NCBI RefSeq assembly: GCF_040545335.1
Contig: NZ_JBEPLU010000002.1
Coordinates: 558,001-622,000 of the forward strand
Length of the DNA: 64,000 nt
Direction: 5' to 3'
DNA from: Phenylobacterium koreense
GTDB taxonomy: Bacteria > Pseudomonadota > Alphaproteobacteria > Caulobacterales > Caulobacteraceae
A model generated the notes under the pieces. The model saw nothing but the letters and a program-made list of their open reading frames with translations, ran no database searches and was not told where the DNA came from. Shown here piece by piece: positions 1 to 9,412 of this stretch. Position 1 is the stretch's first letter; every line of letters starts with the position of its first letter. A program made the position numbers and the translations under genes.

Positions 1-195
1 GTCGTCTACGTTCTTGAGCAATACTTCAATAAGTCGCGCGAAGACGCGACGCGCATCATGCTGCACGTTCATCAGCACGGCGTAGGCGTCTGCGGCGTAT
101 TCACTTACGAGGTCGCGGAAACCAAAGTCGCTCAGGTCGTTGATACTGCTCGCAGGCATCAACACCCTCTGCAATGCACCATGGAAAAGGATTGA
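1..195 (+). CDS. clpS: ATP-dependent Clp protease adaptor ClpS (3' part only)
   Basis: The window opens inside this gene; 64 codons remain, ending in TGA at 193-195. The visible protein reads [20 protein letters not shown], then [13 protein letters not shown] and [16 protein letters not shown]. This is the ClpS core: the helix that follows the N-degron pocket and the H-x-x-G-x-G-x-C-G strand. ClpS brings N-end-rule substrates to ClpAP and competes with other ClpA substrates. clpA starts six bases downstream, so the two are almost certainly one operon. The start and promoter lie outside the window. Confidence 0.95.
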   Translation, partial: VVYVLEQYFNKSREDATRIMLHVHQHGVGVCGVFTYEVAETKVAQVVDTARRHQHPLQCTMEKD

Positions 196-201
196 GGCTC
201 A

Positions 202-2523
202 GTGCCGTCATTCTCTCGCCAGCTAGAAGAATCCCTGCATCGCGCCGTTGCTTTCGCCAATCAGCGTAAGCACGAGTACGCGACGCTCGAGCACCTGCTG
301 CTCGCCCTCATTGACGATGAGGACTCGGCTGGTGTGATGCGTGCCTGCGACGTGGACCTGGCGGCCCTTCGCACCACGCTGACCAACTATGTGGACAACG
401 AACTGCGATCGCTGATCGTGGACGACGGCGAGGACGCCAAGCCGACCTCCTCGTTCCAACGCGTAATCCAGCGCGCGGTGATCCACGTCCAATCCTCGGG
501 CCGCGAGGAAGTGACCGGAGCCAACGTGCTCGTGGCCATCTTCTCCGAACGCGAGAGCCATGCCGCGTATTTCCTGCAGGAGCAGGACATGACGCGGTAC
601 GACGCGGTGAACTACATCGCGCACGGCATCGCTAAGAAGGCGGGCGCCGACCAGCCCAAGACGGTCAAGGGCGCCGAGGACGAGGACAAGCCCGCCGTGA
701 AGACCGGCGGCGAGGCCCTCGAGGCCTACTGCGTGAACCTCAACGAGAAGGCCAAACAGGGCAAGGTCGACCCGCTGATCGGGCGTTCGGCCGAGGTGGA
801 GCGCTGCATCCAGATCCTGTGCCGCCGGACCAAGAACAACCCGCTGCTGGTGGGCGACCCTGGCGTCGGCAAGACCGCCATCGCCGAAGGCCTGGCGCGC
901 AAGATCGTCAACGGCCAGGTGCCCGAGGTGCTGTCCGGCTCGACCATCTTCTCGCTCGACATGGGTTCGCTGCTGGCGGGCACCCGCTATCGCGGCGACT
1001 TCGAGGAACGCGTGAAGCAGGTCGTCAAGGAGCTGGAAAACCACCCCGACGCGATCCTGTTCATCGACGAGATCCACACCGTCATCGGCGCCGGCGCGAC
1101 CAGCGGCGGGGCGATGGACGCCTCGAACCTGCTGAAGCCGGCCCTGGCCTCGGGCACCCTGCGCTGCATGGGCTCGACGACCTACAAGGAGTTCCGTCAG
1201 CACTTCGAAAAGGATCGCGCCCTGGTGCGCCGGTTCCAGAAGATCGACGTCAACGAGCCGACGATCGAGGACACCATCAAGATCCTGAAGGGCCTGAAGT
1301 CCTACTACGAGGACTTCCACAAGCTCCGCTACACGAACGACGCCATCAAGACGGCGGTGGAGCTGTCGGCCAAGTACATCACTGACCGGAAGCTGCCGGA
1401 CAAGGCGATCGACATCATCGACGAGGCCGGCGCCAGTCAGATGCTGCTGCCTGAAGGCAAGCGGAAGAAGATCATCGGCGTGAAGGAGATCGAGGCGGTC
1501 GTCGCCAAGATCGCCCGCATCCCGCCGAAGTCTGTCTCCAAGTCCGACACGGTGGCGCTGAAGGAGCTGGAAACCGACCTGAAGCGGGCGGTCTACGGCC
1601 AGGATGACGCGATCGAGCAGCTCTCCGCCGCCATGAAGATGGCGCGGGCGGGCCTGCGCGACGCCAACAAGCCGATCGGCTGCTATCTGTTCTCCGGCCC
1701 CACCGGCACCGGCAAGACCGAGACAGCCCGGCAGCTCGCCTCGACCATGGGCATCGAACTCCTGCGCTTCGACATGTCGGAGTACATGGAGCGGCACACG
1801 GTCAGCCGGCTGATCGGCGCGCCTCCCGGCTATGTCGGTTTTGACCAGGGCGGCCTGCTGACCGACGCGGTCGACCAGCATCCGCATGCGGTGGTCCTGC
1901 TGGACGAGATCGAGAAGGCGCACCCCGACGTCTTCAACATCCTGCTGCAGGTCATGGACCACGGCGTGCTGACCGATGCCAACGGCAAGAAGGTCGACTT
2001 CCGCAACGTGGTCCTGATCATGACCACCAATGCGGGGGCGTCCGACGCTCAACGCAACGCCATCGGCTTCGGCCGCGGCAAGCAGGACGACGAGGTGGAC
2101 GAGGCCCTGAAGCGCCTGTTCACGCCGGAGTTCCGCAACCGCCTGGATGCGGTGGTGCAGTTCAAGGCGCTGACCCAGGAGATCATCCGCCAGGTCGTCC
2201 AGAAGTTCGTCATCCAACTGGAAGCCCAGTTGGCCGATCGTCACGTCACCATCGAGACGACGGAAGAGGCGGCGGACTGGCTGGCCAAGAACGGCTTCGA
2301 CGAACTGTACGGCGCGCGGCCTCTGGCCCGGGTCATCCAGGACAACATCAAGAAGCCGCTGGCCGACGAGATCCTTTTCGGACGGCTGGTCAAGGGCGGC
2401 CACGTCAAGGTGGTGCTCAAGGATTCCAAGCTGGCCTTCGAGATCGAAGGGGACGAGCGCGAGCCCGGCGCCCCGGTCATCGAAGACCCGGCCGAGGATC
2501 CCGCGCCCGAACTGGCCAACTGA
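202..2523 (+). CDS. clpA: ATP-dependent Clp protease ATP-binding subunit ClpA
   Basis: Unfoldase of the ClpAP protease: a class 1 Hsp100 hexamer with two AAA+ rings that unfolds tagged or N-degron substrates and feeds them to ClpP. The 773-residue protein has the Clp N-terminal repeat domain (about 1-150), the first Walker A GDPGVGKT (218-225) with Walker B LFIDEIHT, and the second Walker A GPTGTGKT (499-506) with [11 protein letters not shown]. The ClpP-docking loop is present as NAIGFG. No ClpB-type middle coiled coil is present, which separates it from ClpB. The start is GTG at 202, seven bases after the clpS stop, and fits the usual N-terminus. A terminator follows directly. Confidence 0.98.
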   Translation: MPSFSRQLEESLHRAVAFANQRKHEYATLEHLLLALIDDEDSAGVMRACDVDLAALRTTLTNYVDNELRSLIVDDGEDAKPTSSFQRVIQRAVIHVQSSGREEVTGANVLVAIFSERESHAAYFLQEQDMTRYDAVNYIAHGIAKKAGADQPKTVKGAEDEDKPAVKTGGEALEAYCVNLNEKAKQGKVDPLIGRSAEVERCIQILCRRTKNNPLLVGDPGVGKTAIAEGLARKIVNGQVPEVLSGSTIFSLDMGSLLAGTRYRGDFEERVKQVVKELENHPDAILFIDEIHTVIGAGATSGGAMDASNLLKPALASGTLRCMGSTTYKEFRQHFEKDRALVRRFQKIDVNEPTIEDTIKILKGLKSYYEDFHKLRYTNDAIKTAVELSAKYITDRKLPDKAIDIIDEAGASQMLLPEGKRKKIIGVKEIEAVVAKIARIPPKSVSKSDTVALKELETDLKRAVYGQDDAIEQLSAAMKMARAGLRDANKPIGCYLFSGPTGTGKTETARQLASTMGIELLRFDMSEYMERHTVSRLIGAPPGYVGFDQGGLLTDAVDQHPHAVVLLDEIEKAHPDVFNILLQVMDHGVLTDANGKKVDFRNVVLIMTTNAGASDAQRNAIGFGRGKQDDEVDEALKRLFTPEFRNRLDAVVQFKALTQEIIRQVVQKFVIQLEAQLADRHVTIETTEEAADWLAKNGFDELYGARPLARVIQDNIKKPLADEILFGRLVKGGHVKVVLKDSKLAFEIEGDEREPGAPVIEDPAEDPAPELAN

Positions 2524-2547
2524 CCAGCGCCAGACTGCTAGAACGGG

Positions 2548-2578
2548 AAACCCCGGAGCTCACGCTCCGGGGTTTTTC
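2548..2578 (+). terminator. Rho-independent terminator after clpA
   Basis: A perfect 12-bp stem (AAACCCCGGAGC / GCTCCGGGGTTT, four-base loop) ends in a T run 25 bases past the clpA stop. The gene on the other side is convergent and ends at 2586. The minus-strand T run is shorter, so the hairpin may serve both, but it is strongest for clpS-clpA. Confidence 0.9.
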
Positions 2579-2585
2579 TTTGCCG

Positions 2586-3428
2586 TCACCTGCGCAGGCG
2601 CTCCAGCGCAGTCTCTATGACTTGGCCCAACTGCGGAACGAAAGGGCTTGGATATCGCCGCAGCGACCTGAGAAGAACAAAGTGGTCGAGCCAGCCCGCC
2701 TGATCGGGCGACAGTTCCCCATAACCCTCGTGAAAGGCCCTCAGGCGCGCGGCGTCGTCTTCCCGGACAACACCATATCGGCCCGCGAAGAACGCTTCGG
2801 AATAGATCAGCGCGAGATCGAAAACCGCCGGCGCGCTCCAGATTTCGCTGGCCTTGTCGAAAAGAACCAGATCGCCGTTCCTGATGAGCGCGTTGTTGAG
2901 ATGGAGATCGCCGTGCGCCAAGACGAAGCTTTCCGGCTCGAACTGAAGGAGCAACGCCAAGCGTCGTTCGGCCTCGGTGATAAGAGACGGCTCCAAGTCC
3001 GACCTACGGCTGCATTGGAGCGCCTGGTGGATCAAGGCTTTGGTGAAGTCTCGCCAACTGGACTCCAGCAACGCCCCGTCGTCGGTCAGCGTCAGGAAGC
3101 CGGCTGACGGCAGGTGATGAAGCTTGCCGACCGCGTCGCCCCACAGCCTGCAGGCTTGAAGCGACGGCGAGCCGCCGATCGTCGGCGAGCCATCGACATA
3201 CTCGAGAAGCACCGCCTCCGGACCGAGTTCGGCGTGATCCTCGATGTGCAGGCGCGGCAGGCCGGCCACGCCCAGCGCCTCGTGAAAGAGGCGCTCGCCA
3301 GCGATATCGCGGCGCCGATTCTGCTTGAGGACGAGCAACCGACCAGCGACCTCCACGAGATGTACGGAGGCGACGCCGCCGCCGCCCGCCAAAGGCCGCA
3401 AGATCCGGATTTCCGCAGGCGCGCTCAC
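2586..3428 (-). CDS. Phosphotransferase family protein (APH/choline kinase fold)
   Basis: A 280-residue kinase-like protein of the aminoglycoside phosphotransferase superfamily. The N-lobe holds LLVLKQN (the ATP-binding lysine region). The C-lobe holds the catalytic loop VLAHGDLHLNNAL, then LVLFDKASEIWSAPAVFDLA, which carries the metal-binding Asp of this fold. Family members phosphorylate hydroxyls of small molecules such as sugars, choline or antibiotics; the substrate cannot be read from the sequence. It lies 6 bases from the end of the phytanoyl-CoA dioxygenase gene on the same strand, so it is probably the third gene of a HIT-PhyH-kinase operon. There is no sign of transfer or a resistance context. 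Confidence 0.75.
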   Translation of the reverse strand: MSAPAEIRILRPLAGGGGVASVHLVEVAGRLLVLKQNRRRDIAGERLFHEALGVAGLPRLHIEDHAELGPEAVLLEYVDGSPTIGGSPSLQACRLWGDAVGKLHHLPSAGFLTLTDDGALLESSWRDFTKALIHQALQCSRRSDLEPSLITEAERRLALLLQFEPESFVLAHGDLHLNNALIRNGDLVLFDKASEIWSAPAVFDLALIYSEAFFAGRYGVVREDDAARLRAFHEGYGELSPDQAGWLDHFVLLRSLRRYPSPFVPQLGQVIETALERLRR

Positions 3429-3434
3429 CCGGCC

Positions 3435-4337
3435 CTAATTCGCGAAGGGAATGCGCAGGACGTCGCGGATGACGCCGCCGAAGACGCGCTTGGCGCGCAT
3501 CTGGGCCGGGCGGCCGTTGAGCCTTGGCCAGGTCCAGAGGCCGGTGCGGACGTTGGCCGGGACACGCAGGTCGTAGCGTCCGGCGGTCTCGTCCGAGGTC
3601 ATCGGCGTATAGTAGAGGCAGTCCTCGAAGTAGCAGTGGACCACCAGGGACCGGCGTGTGGAGCCGGGCTTGGTGATGGCCGATCCGCCATGGGCGAGGT
3701 TGGCGGCCCAGACGAAGGCCCAGCCCTTCTTGATCAGCGCATGGCGGGCCGGCAGGCCGGCGGCCGCGATGCGCTCGGCGAAGCGCGGCACGAAGGCCCG
3801 CTCGTAGTCTTCGACCGCGGGCAAGGCGGTGTTCACCCCGGCCTCCCGCATGGTCATGATCGGCAGCTTGTGCGAACCGGGATGATAGACCAGCGGGCCG
3901 GCCCCCTCCTCCACGTCCTCCAGCGCGATCCACACCCCGCACATGAAGCGCTCGGGCACACTGCTGAAGTGGATAGTGTCGGCGTGCAGCGGCTGCTGAC
4001 TGCCGGCCTCGAAGTTCAGCGTCTGGAATGGGAACGGGTCGCGGCCATAGGCGGCGCGCAGCAACTCGCGGATGCGCGATGAAGAGGCCAGCTTGCGGAC
4101 GGCGCGGGAACGGTACCAGGCGTCCTGCACCCGGCTGATCCCGGGGCGCTTGAAATAGCGTCGGGTGTCTGCGATCGCCCGGTCGCAGAGCTCGCGGGCC
4201 TCGTCGCCCAGATCGACCACTGCATAGCCATGCTCGGCCATGTCCCGGATGAAGGCCGCCGTTTCGGTGTCGAAGCCCGATCGGACGATGTAATCCTCAT
4301 AGGCCTCGGTTTCGAACCAGGGACGCTCCGGAAGCAT
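3435..4337 (-). CDS. Phytanoyl-CoA dioxygenase family protein
   Basis: A 300-residue Fe(II)/2-oxoglutarate-dependent dioxygenase of the PhyH family. The jelly-roll motif is complete: PLHADTIHFSS gives the H-x-D iron ligands, NLAHGGSAI the distal His, and STRRSLVVHCY the Arg that binds 2-oxoglutarate. The family hydroxylates diverse small molecules, and the real substrate is unknown. The chosen ATG at 4337 sits two bases after the TGA of the HIT gene, which implies translational coupling. A longer open frame continues upstream but only overlaps the HIT gene and is not conserved-looking. Confidence 0.85.
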   Translation of the reverse strand: MLPERPWFETEAYEDYIVRSGFDTETAAFIRDMAEHGYAVVDLGDEARELCDRAIADTRRYFKRPGISRVQDAWYRSRAVRKLASSSRIRELLRAAYGRDPFPFQTLNFEAGSQQPLHADTIHFSSVPERFMCGVWIALEDVEEGAGPLVYHPGSHKLPIMTMREAGVNTALPAVEDYERAFVPRFAERIAAAGLPARHALIKKGWAFVWAANLAHGGSAITKPGSTRRSLVVHCYFEDCLYYTPMTSDETAGRYDLRVPANVRTGLWTWPRLNGRPAQMRAKRVFGGVIRDVLRIPFAN

Positions 4338-4339
4338 GG

Positions 4340-4777
4340 TCACGCGATCTTCGCGGCGATCTGTTCCGCCAGGACCTTCAGCTCGGCCGGATCGGCCATG
4401 CCGCCGCCGGCGTGACGGCCGAGCGCGACGCCTTCCCAGCGCGGGATGATGTGGAAGTGCAGGTGATAGATCGTCTGCCCAGCCGGCGCGCCGTTGAACT
4501 GAGTCACGACGATGCCGTCCGGATTGAGGGCGGCGCGAACTGCGCGGGTCACGCGCTGGACGCCCAGCATCAGCGGGCCCAGCACCTCCGGCTCCACCTC
4601 CAGCAGGTTGCGGGCGTGGGTGTGCTTGGGGATCACCAGGGTGTGGCCCTTGGCCTGCGGAAAAACATCCATGAAGGCGTAGATATCGCCGTCCTCGAAC
4701 ACCTTGGCCGCAGGCGCCTCGCCACGGAGGATCTTCGCGAAGATGTTGCCGTCGTCGTAGGTCCCGTCCAGGCTCAT
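4340..4777 (-). CDS. HIT family hydrolase
   Basis: A 145-residue histidine triad protein. The active-site motif is HLHFHIIPR near residues 102-110, matching H-x-H-x-H-x-x, and the N-terminal half holds IFAKILRGEAPAAKVFED, typical of the HINT/HIT branch. Such enzymes hydrolyse nucleoside phosphoramidates or dinucleoside polyphosphates. An SD-like GGAGG lies just upstream of the ATG. It is the first gene of the operon with PhyH. Confidence 0.92.
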   Translation of the reverse strand: MSLDGTYDDGNIFAKILRGEAPAAKVFEDGDIYAFMDVFPQAKGHTLVIPKHTHARNLLEVEPEVLGPLMLGVQRVTRAVRAALNPDGIVVTQFNGAPAGQTIYHLHFHIIPRWEGVALGRHAGGGMADPAELKVLAEQIAAKIA

Positions 4778-4849
4778 GCCTCGCTCCTCCAGACTCTAGG
4801 TCTCGGTGGTAGCGCATCGCCGGCGAGGACGGAACCTCGGCAAAAGCCG

Positions 4850-5779
4850 TTAGCCGTTGACCGGCGTGGGCGCCTTGCCGCCGCCGCTGATGGCGGTGTC
4901 GTTCAGCGGCGTGATGTGCTTTTCGATCCTCGGCAGGAACTCGCGGATGATGGTGTCGGCGTCCCACCCGCCTTCACGGCTGAAGGTCTCGATCGGCCGC
5001 GGCTGCTGGAAGATCGAGAGGTTGTAGCCGCCGGCGCCGAACACCTGGCCCGACAGCGGCGCGCTGGCCGGCGCAGAGAGGGCGACGGCGAGCTGAGCCG
5101 GGCGCTCGGGGCTGTTGATCGCCCGCATGGCCTCGCGCCGGGCGATGCGCTCAGGATCGGTGGTGGGGATGGAATCGGTCAGGCGAGTGGCCGCGCCGGG
5201 CGCGATGGTGTTGGAGCGGACATTGTTGCGCGCGCCCTCCAGGGCGACGATCCGCGAGAGGCCCGCGACGCCCATCTTCGCAGCGCCGTAATTGGTCTGG
5301 CCGACATTGCCGATCAGGCCGGACGTGGAGGACCACATCACATAGTTGCCCTCCTGCTGGTTGCGGAACAGGCCGATGGAGGCCCGGACCACGTTGAAGT
5401 GCCCACGCAGATGCACCTCGATGATCCCGTCCCACTCTTCCTCGGTCATGTTGTGGATCATGCGGTCGCGCAGGAAGCCAGCCGGATTGCTGATGACGTG
5501 CAGTCCGCCGAAAGTGTCGACCGCCTGCTGGATCATGCGGTTCACGGCGGAAAGATCGGCGACGCTGTCGAAATTGGCCACCGCCTCGCCGCCCGCGGAC
5601 TTGATGGTGTCGACCACTTCCTGGGCCGGAGACTTGTCCGCGCCTTCGCCATGGATGCCGCCGCCGAGGTCGTTGACCACCACCTTGGCGCCCTGCTGCG
5701 CCGACAGGATCGCTACGTCGCGACCGATGCCGCGCCCGCCCCCGGTGACCAGCACCACCTTGCCATCCAGAAGTCCCAT
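4850..5779 (-). CDS. SDR family NAD(P)-dependent oxidoreductase
   Basis: A 309-residue short-chain dehydrogenase. The cofactor motif is TGGGRGIGRDVA near the N-terminus, followed by the NNP-like segment ISNPAGFLRDR, the catalytic serine in WSSTSGLIG and the Y-x-x-x-K pair in NYGAAKMG. The extra 50 C-terminal residues recall SDRs that act on CoA thioesters or steroids (FabG/MFE-2-like). The start at 5779 is backed by GGGAGGGTTCG just upstream. It is divergent from an acyl-CoA ligase, so both probably serve one lipid or aromatic-acid catabolic route. Confidence 0.9.
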   Translation of the reverse strand: MGLLDGKVVLVTGGGRGIGRDVAILSAQQGAKVVVNDLGGGIHGEGADKSPAQEVVDTIKSAGGEAVANFDSVADLSAVNRMIQQAVDTFGGLHVISNPAGFLRDRMIHNMTEEEWDGIIEVHLRGHFNVVRASIGLFRNQQEGNYVMWSSTSGLIGNVGQTNYGAAKMGVAGLSRIVALEGARNNVRSNTIAPGAATRLTDSIPTTDPERIARREAMRAINSPERPAQLAVALSAPASAPLSGQVFGAGGYNLSIFQQPRPIETFSREGGWDADTIIREFLPRIEKHITPLNDTAISGGGKAPTPVNG

Positions 5780-5957
5780 CGAACCCTCCCACAATCCGAA
5801 ATTTTTCTTGTGAATGGAGCATAGGAGAGGCCGGCGACACGAAACAATCCGGACGCCACGTCAAGCACCGCAACGGGTTTACGGCCCCTCGGCTTGCGAT
5901 AACCTGTTCGTCGAAAACACAAGTCGACGGCCGGAAAGGCCGCAGAGGGAGGGACTG
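5780..5957. promoter_or_regulatory. Divergent promoter region between SDR and acyl-CoA ligase
   Basis: This 178-bp gap must hold promoters for both outward genes. It includes an AT-rich patch (GAAATTTTTCTTGTGAATGG) next to the SDR start and AGGGAGGGA before the ligase ATG. I see no long palindrome that would mark an operator with confidence. Confidence 0.4.
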
Positions 5958-7496
5958 ATGTATCTCGCCGATCACGCGCGCCTGACGCCCGACAAGCCGG
6001 CCATCATTTCGGCCGACACCGGCCAGGCGGTGACCTTCGCCGAATTGAACGAACGGTCGAACCGCTTTGCGCAGTTCCTCTACGCACAGGGCCTTCGGCG
6101 GGGCGACCACATCGCCGTGCTGATGGAGAACAACCTCTCGTTCATGGAGCCGATCTGGGCGGCTTTCCGCTCGGGCCTCTATGTCACGACGATCAACCGC
6201 TACCTGCCGCCGGACGAGGCCGCTTACATCGCCAACGACTGCGGAGCGAAGGCGCTGGTCACCTCCTACGCCAAGCGCGAGACGGCCGAGGGGCTCATCG
6301 ACCTGATCCCCAATTGCCCGATCCGCCTGATGGCCGGCGGGACCATTCCCGGTTGGGCATCCTACGAGGACGCCGTGGCTTCCGGCTCGCCCGAGCCGCT
6401 GGCGCAGGAGTGGATGGGCGATTCCATGCTCTACTCATCCGGCACCACAGGGCGGCCCAAGGGCATCCTGCGGCCCCTGCCCGACATCACTCCGGCCGAG
6501 GGGTTCGAGAACCGCCAGATGGCCAACCGCTATGGCCTGACCGCGGAGTCCGTCTACCTGTCGCCGGCGCCGCTCTATCACGCCGCGCCGCTGGCCTATG
6601 TGCTGTCAGTGCAGTCCTTCGGCGGGACAGTGGTGATGATGGAGCGCTTCGATCCCGAACAGGCGCTGCAACTCATCGAGAAGTACCGCGTCACCCACAG
6701 CCAGTGGGTGCCGACCATGTTCGTCCGGATGTTGAAGCTGCCGCCGGAGGTCCGCGCCCGCTACGACCTCTCCAGCCACCAAGTCGCCATCCACGCCGCC
6801 GCGCCCTGCCCGGTGGAGGTCAAGCGGCAGATGATCGAGTGGTGGGGGCCGATCCTCTACGAGTACTACGCCGGGACCGAGGGCTCGGGCTCCACCTTCA
6901 TCACCAGCGAGGACTGGCTGGAGCATCCCGGCTCGGTCGGCCGCGCCTCCGTGGGCGTCCTGCACATCTGCGACGAGGACGGGAACGAGCTGCCGGTGGG
7001 CGAGACGGGCCTGGTCTATTTCGAGCGCGAGGCGCCGACCTTCGAGTATCACAACGACCCGGCCAAGACCGCGTCGGCCCGGCACCCCAAGCACCCCAAC
7101 TGGAACGCCCTGGGCGACGTCGGCTACCTCGACAAGGACGGTTATCTCTACCTCACCGACCGCAAGGCCTTCATGATCATCTCCGGCGGGGTGAATATCT
7201 ATCCGCAGGCCATCGAGGACGCGCTGGTCACCCACCCGAAGGTCGCCGACGTGGCGGTATTCGGGGTTCCGGACCCGGAAATGGGCGAAGCGGTGAAAGC
7301 GGTGATCGAGCCCGCTCCGGGCCAGATCCCCACCGACGAACTGGCCGCGGAACTGATGACCTACGCCCGCGAACGGCTGGCGCGCTACATGGCGCCGCGC
7401 TCCATCGACTTCATCGAGGAGATGCCGCGGCTGCCGACCGGCAAGCTCTACAAGCGCGTGCTGCGCGACGCCTACTGGCAGGACCGGAAGATCTAG
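5958..7496 (+). CDS. Acyl-CoA synthetase (AMP-forming)
   Basis: A 512-residue ANL-superfamily ligase that activates a carboxylic acid as acyl-AMP and then acyl-CoA. Motifs in order: the P-loop MLYSSGTTGRPKGIL, YEYYAGTEG (acyl-AMP contact), GDVGYLDKDGYLYLTDR (adenylate-binding Asp and hinge) and PRLPTGKLYKRVLRD with the catalytic Lys. The absence of a long N-terminal extension and the YYAGTEG motif place it near medium/long-chain or cyclic-acid CoA ligases. The ATG at 5958 has AGGGAGGGA upstream; a longer frame to 5814 lacks such a site and is rejected. Confidence 0.9.
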   Translation: MYLADHARLTPDKPAIISADTGQAVTFAELNERSNRFAQFLYAQGLRRGDHIAVLMENNLSFMEPIWAAFRSGLYVTTINRYLPPDEAAYIANDCGAKALVTSYAKRETAEGLIDLIPNCPIRLMAGGTIPGWASYEDAVASGSPEPLAQEWMGDSMLYSSGTTGRPKGILRPLPDITPAEGFENRQMANRYGLTAESVYLSPAPLYHAAPLAYVLSVQSFGGTVVMMERFDPEQALQLIEKYRVTHSQWVPTMFVRMLKLPPEVRARYDLSSHQVAIHAAAPCPVEVKRQMIEWWGPILYEYYAGTEGSGSTFITSEDWLEHPGSVGRASVGVLHICDEDGNELPVGETGLVYFEREAPTFEYHNDPAKTASARHPKHPNWNALGDVGYLDKDGYLYLTDRKAFMIISGGVNIYPQAIEDALVTHPKVADVAVFGVPDPEMGEAVKAVIEPAPGQIPTDELAAELMTYARERLARYMAPRSIDFIEEMPRLPTGKLYKRVLRDAYWQDRKI

Positions 7497-7505
7497 GGCG
7501 CGAAG

Positions 7506-8669
7506 TCAGCCTTCTTGGCGGAAGGGCGAATACTCCTCCGCCAGCCACTCCATCTCGCCTTCGACGGCGGCGCGCTCCCGCTGGACGAAGTCCTCGACCG
7601 GGCCACGCAGTCGGGGATCGGCGATGAAGTGGGCGGAGTAGACGGGGCTGGGCAGGTAGCCGCGGGCGATCTTGTGCTGGCCCTGGGCGCCGGCCTCGAC
7701 GCGGGCGAGGCCCTTCCCGATCGCCCACTCGATGGCCTGGTAATAGCAGAGCTCGAAGTGGAGGAATGGCACGTCCTCGATACAGCCCCAGTTGCGGCCA
7801 TAGAGGCAGTCCGCGCCGATCAGGTTGAGCGCGCCGGCGATCCAGCGACCGTTGCGGCGGGCCATGACCAGCAGCACCCGATCGGCCATCCGCTCGCCCA
7901 GCAGCGAGAAGAACAGGCGGTTGAGATAGGGCCGCCCCCACTTGCGCGACCCGGTGTCCATGTAGAAGGCGAAGAAGGCGTCCCAGTGGTCCTCGGTGAT
8001 CTCCGAACCGGTCAGGGCGAATATCTCGACCTGGCTCTGCGCATCGCGGCGCTCCCGGCGGATGGTCTTGCGCCGCCCTGACGACAGGTCGCCGAGGAAG
8101 TCGTCGAAGCTGGAATAGCCACGGTTCTCCCAGTGGTACTGCTGGCCCTGGCGTAGGGAGAGCCCCTGCTGGCCCATCCAGGTCCATTCGGCCTCGGTGG
8201 GAAAATTGACGTGCAGGGACGAGGCCTCATAGCGCTCGCAGACCGCGAGCGAACCGCCGAGCAGGATGCGCCAGGCCTCCTCGCGATCGACGTCTGGCCG
8301 CGCGAGCAGGCGCGGCCCCGTGGCGGGGGTGAAGGGCGCGGCCGAGATCAGCTTGGGATAATACTGGCCGCCAGCGCGCTCATAGGCGTCGGCCCAGGCG
8401 TGGTCGAAGACGTATTCGCCCTGGCTGTGGGACTTCAGATAGAGCGGCATGACCGCCGCCACCGCTCCCTGCTCGTCCTCGACCGACAGGTGCTGGGGCC
8501 CCCAACCGGCCTTCTCGACCGCACAGCCGGCTTCCTCGGCGATGTCCAGGAAGTCGAAGGACATGAAGGGATTGGCGCAGTAGTCGGGATTGCCGGCGCA
8601 ACCGTCCCACGCCTCATGCCCGATCTCGGAGATCCGGCGGTTGATCTGGACCGCCGCCTTCAGCTTCAC
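7506..8669 (-). CDS. GNAT family N-acetyltransferase (COG3146/DUF482 type)
   Basis: A 387-residue protein of the COG3146 group, built like peptidoglycan-bridge (Fem-like) acyltransferases with GNAT folds. Recognisable segments are NPFMSFDFLDIAEEAG near the N-terminus, SSLHVNF, RRKTIRRERR and the late RVEAGAQGQHKIARGYLP. Its substrate is unknown. The GTG start at 8669 overlaps the TGA of the GDPD gene by four bases (GTGA), indicating coupling. Third gene of the RidA-GDPD-GNAT operon. Confidence 0.82.
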   Translation of the reverse strand: MKLKAAVQINRRISEIGHEAWDGCAGNPDYCANPFMSFDFLDIAEEAGCAVEKAGWGPQHLSVEDEQGAVAAVMPLYLKSHSQGEYVFDHAWADAYERAGGQYYPKLISAAPFTPATGPRLLARPDVDREEAWRILLGGSLAVCERYEASSLHVNFPTEAEWTWMGQQGLSLRQGQQYHWENRGYSSFDDFLGDLSSGRRKTIRRERRDAQSQVEIFALTGSEITEDHWDAFFAFYMDTGSRKWGRPYLNRLFFSLLGERMADRVLLVMARRNGRWIAGALNLIGADCLYGRNWGCIEDVPFLHFELCYYQAIEWAIGKGLARVEAGAQGQHKIARGYLPSPVYSAHFIADPRLRGPVEDFVQRERAAVEGEMEWLAEEYSPFRQEG

Positions 8670-9412
8670 GCCGCGAAACCCTCGAAGATCAGGTTGTCGC
8701 AATGAGGCCGGACCGCTTCCCACTGGGCCGGATCGCGAATGGTCCAGGCGATGATCGGCATCCCCTCCTCCCGATACTTGGCGGCCCGCTCATCGGGCAG
8801 CATCTCGGCATGGAGAGCCAGGAAATGCGGCTTGGCGATGGCCACGTGCTCCAGACGAGCGAAGGACTGCCGCTGGGTCTCGGTCATGTGCGGCGCGCGC
8901 TTGTAGTCGTAGCTGTCCAGGCCACGCAGCACGCCGGGATAGCGGTCGGCGAACCACGCGTGGGAATAGGGATTGAAGCCGATCACGCAGACCGGGCCGG
9001 CATGGTCGATGAGGACTTCGTGGGTCCGCTGCTCCAGCGGGCCGACCTCGCCATAGGGGGTCTTGAGCTCCACATGGGTCATCGCCCGGCGGCCGATGAG
9101 CGTCAGGGTCTCGCGCAAGGTCGGGATCGGTTCGTCGGTTCCGGCCAACCGCAGCTCGGCGAGCTCGGCGGCGGTGCGGTCGCGAAGCTTGCCCGCCACG
9201 CCGGTCATGCGGGCAAGGTCGTCGTCGTGGAAGACCATCGCCTCCCCGTCCGCCGAGAGCTGGACATCGAGCTCAATGCCGTAACCTGCGTCGCAGGCGG
9301 CCTGGAAGGCGGCCAGCGAGTTCTCCGGCGCGCCGCCCTTGGTCCACAGCCCGCGATGGGCCACCGGCGGGTGGAACAAAAGGTCCCAAGCCTCGCCGAA
9401 GGAATTGGTCAC
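8666..9412 (-). CDS. ugpQ: Glycerophosphodiester phosphodiesterase
   Basis: A 248-residue GDPD-family TIM barrel that hydrolyses glycerophosphodiesters to glycerol-3-phosphate and an alcohol. The catalytic set is visible: H19-R20, E47 and D49 (IELDVQ), and H62 in VFHDDDL. There is no signal peptide, so it is cytoplasmic like UgpQ. Its ATG overlaps the RidA stop by four bases and its stop overlaps the GNAT start, so all three are translated together. The symbol rests on general similarity only. Confidence 0.88.
   Translation of the reverse strand: MTNSFGEAWDLLFHPPVAHRGLWTKGGAPENSLAAFQAACDAGYGIELDVQLSADGEAMVFHDDDLARMTGVAGKLRDRTAAELAELRLAGTDEPIPTLRETLTLIGRRAMTHVELKTPYGEVGPLEQRTHEVLIDHAGPVCVIGFNPYSHAWFADRYPGVLRGLDSYDYKRAPHMTETQRQSFARLEHVAIAKPHFLALHAEMLPDERAAKYREEGMPIIAWTIRDPAQWEAVRPHCDNLIFEGFAA

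Noticed and set aside
223..2403. A 726-codon minus-strand frame opposite clpA
   Set aside because: Complete overlap with clpA and no recognisable domain; GC shadow.
3435..4967. A 510-codon extended form of the PhyH gene
   Set aside because: The extra N-terminal residues are an out-of-frame reading of the HIT gene; ATG at 4337 fits the family length.
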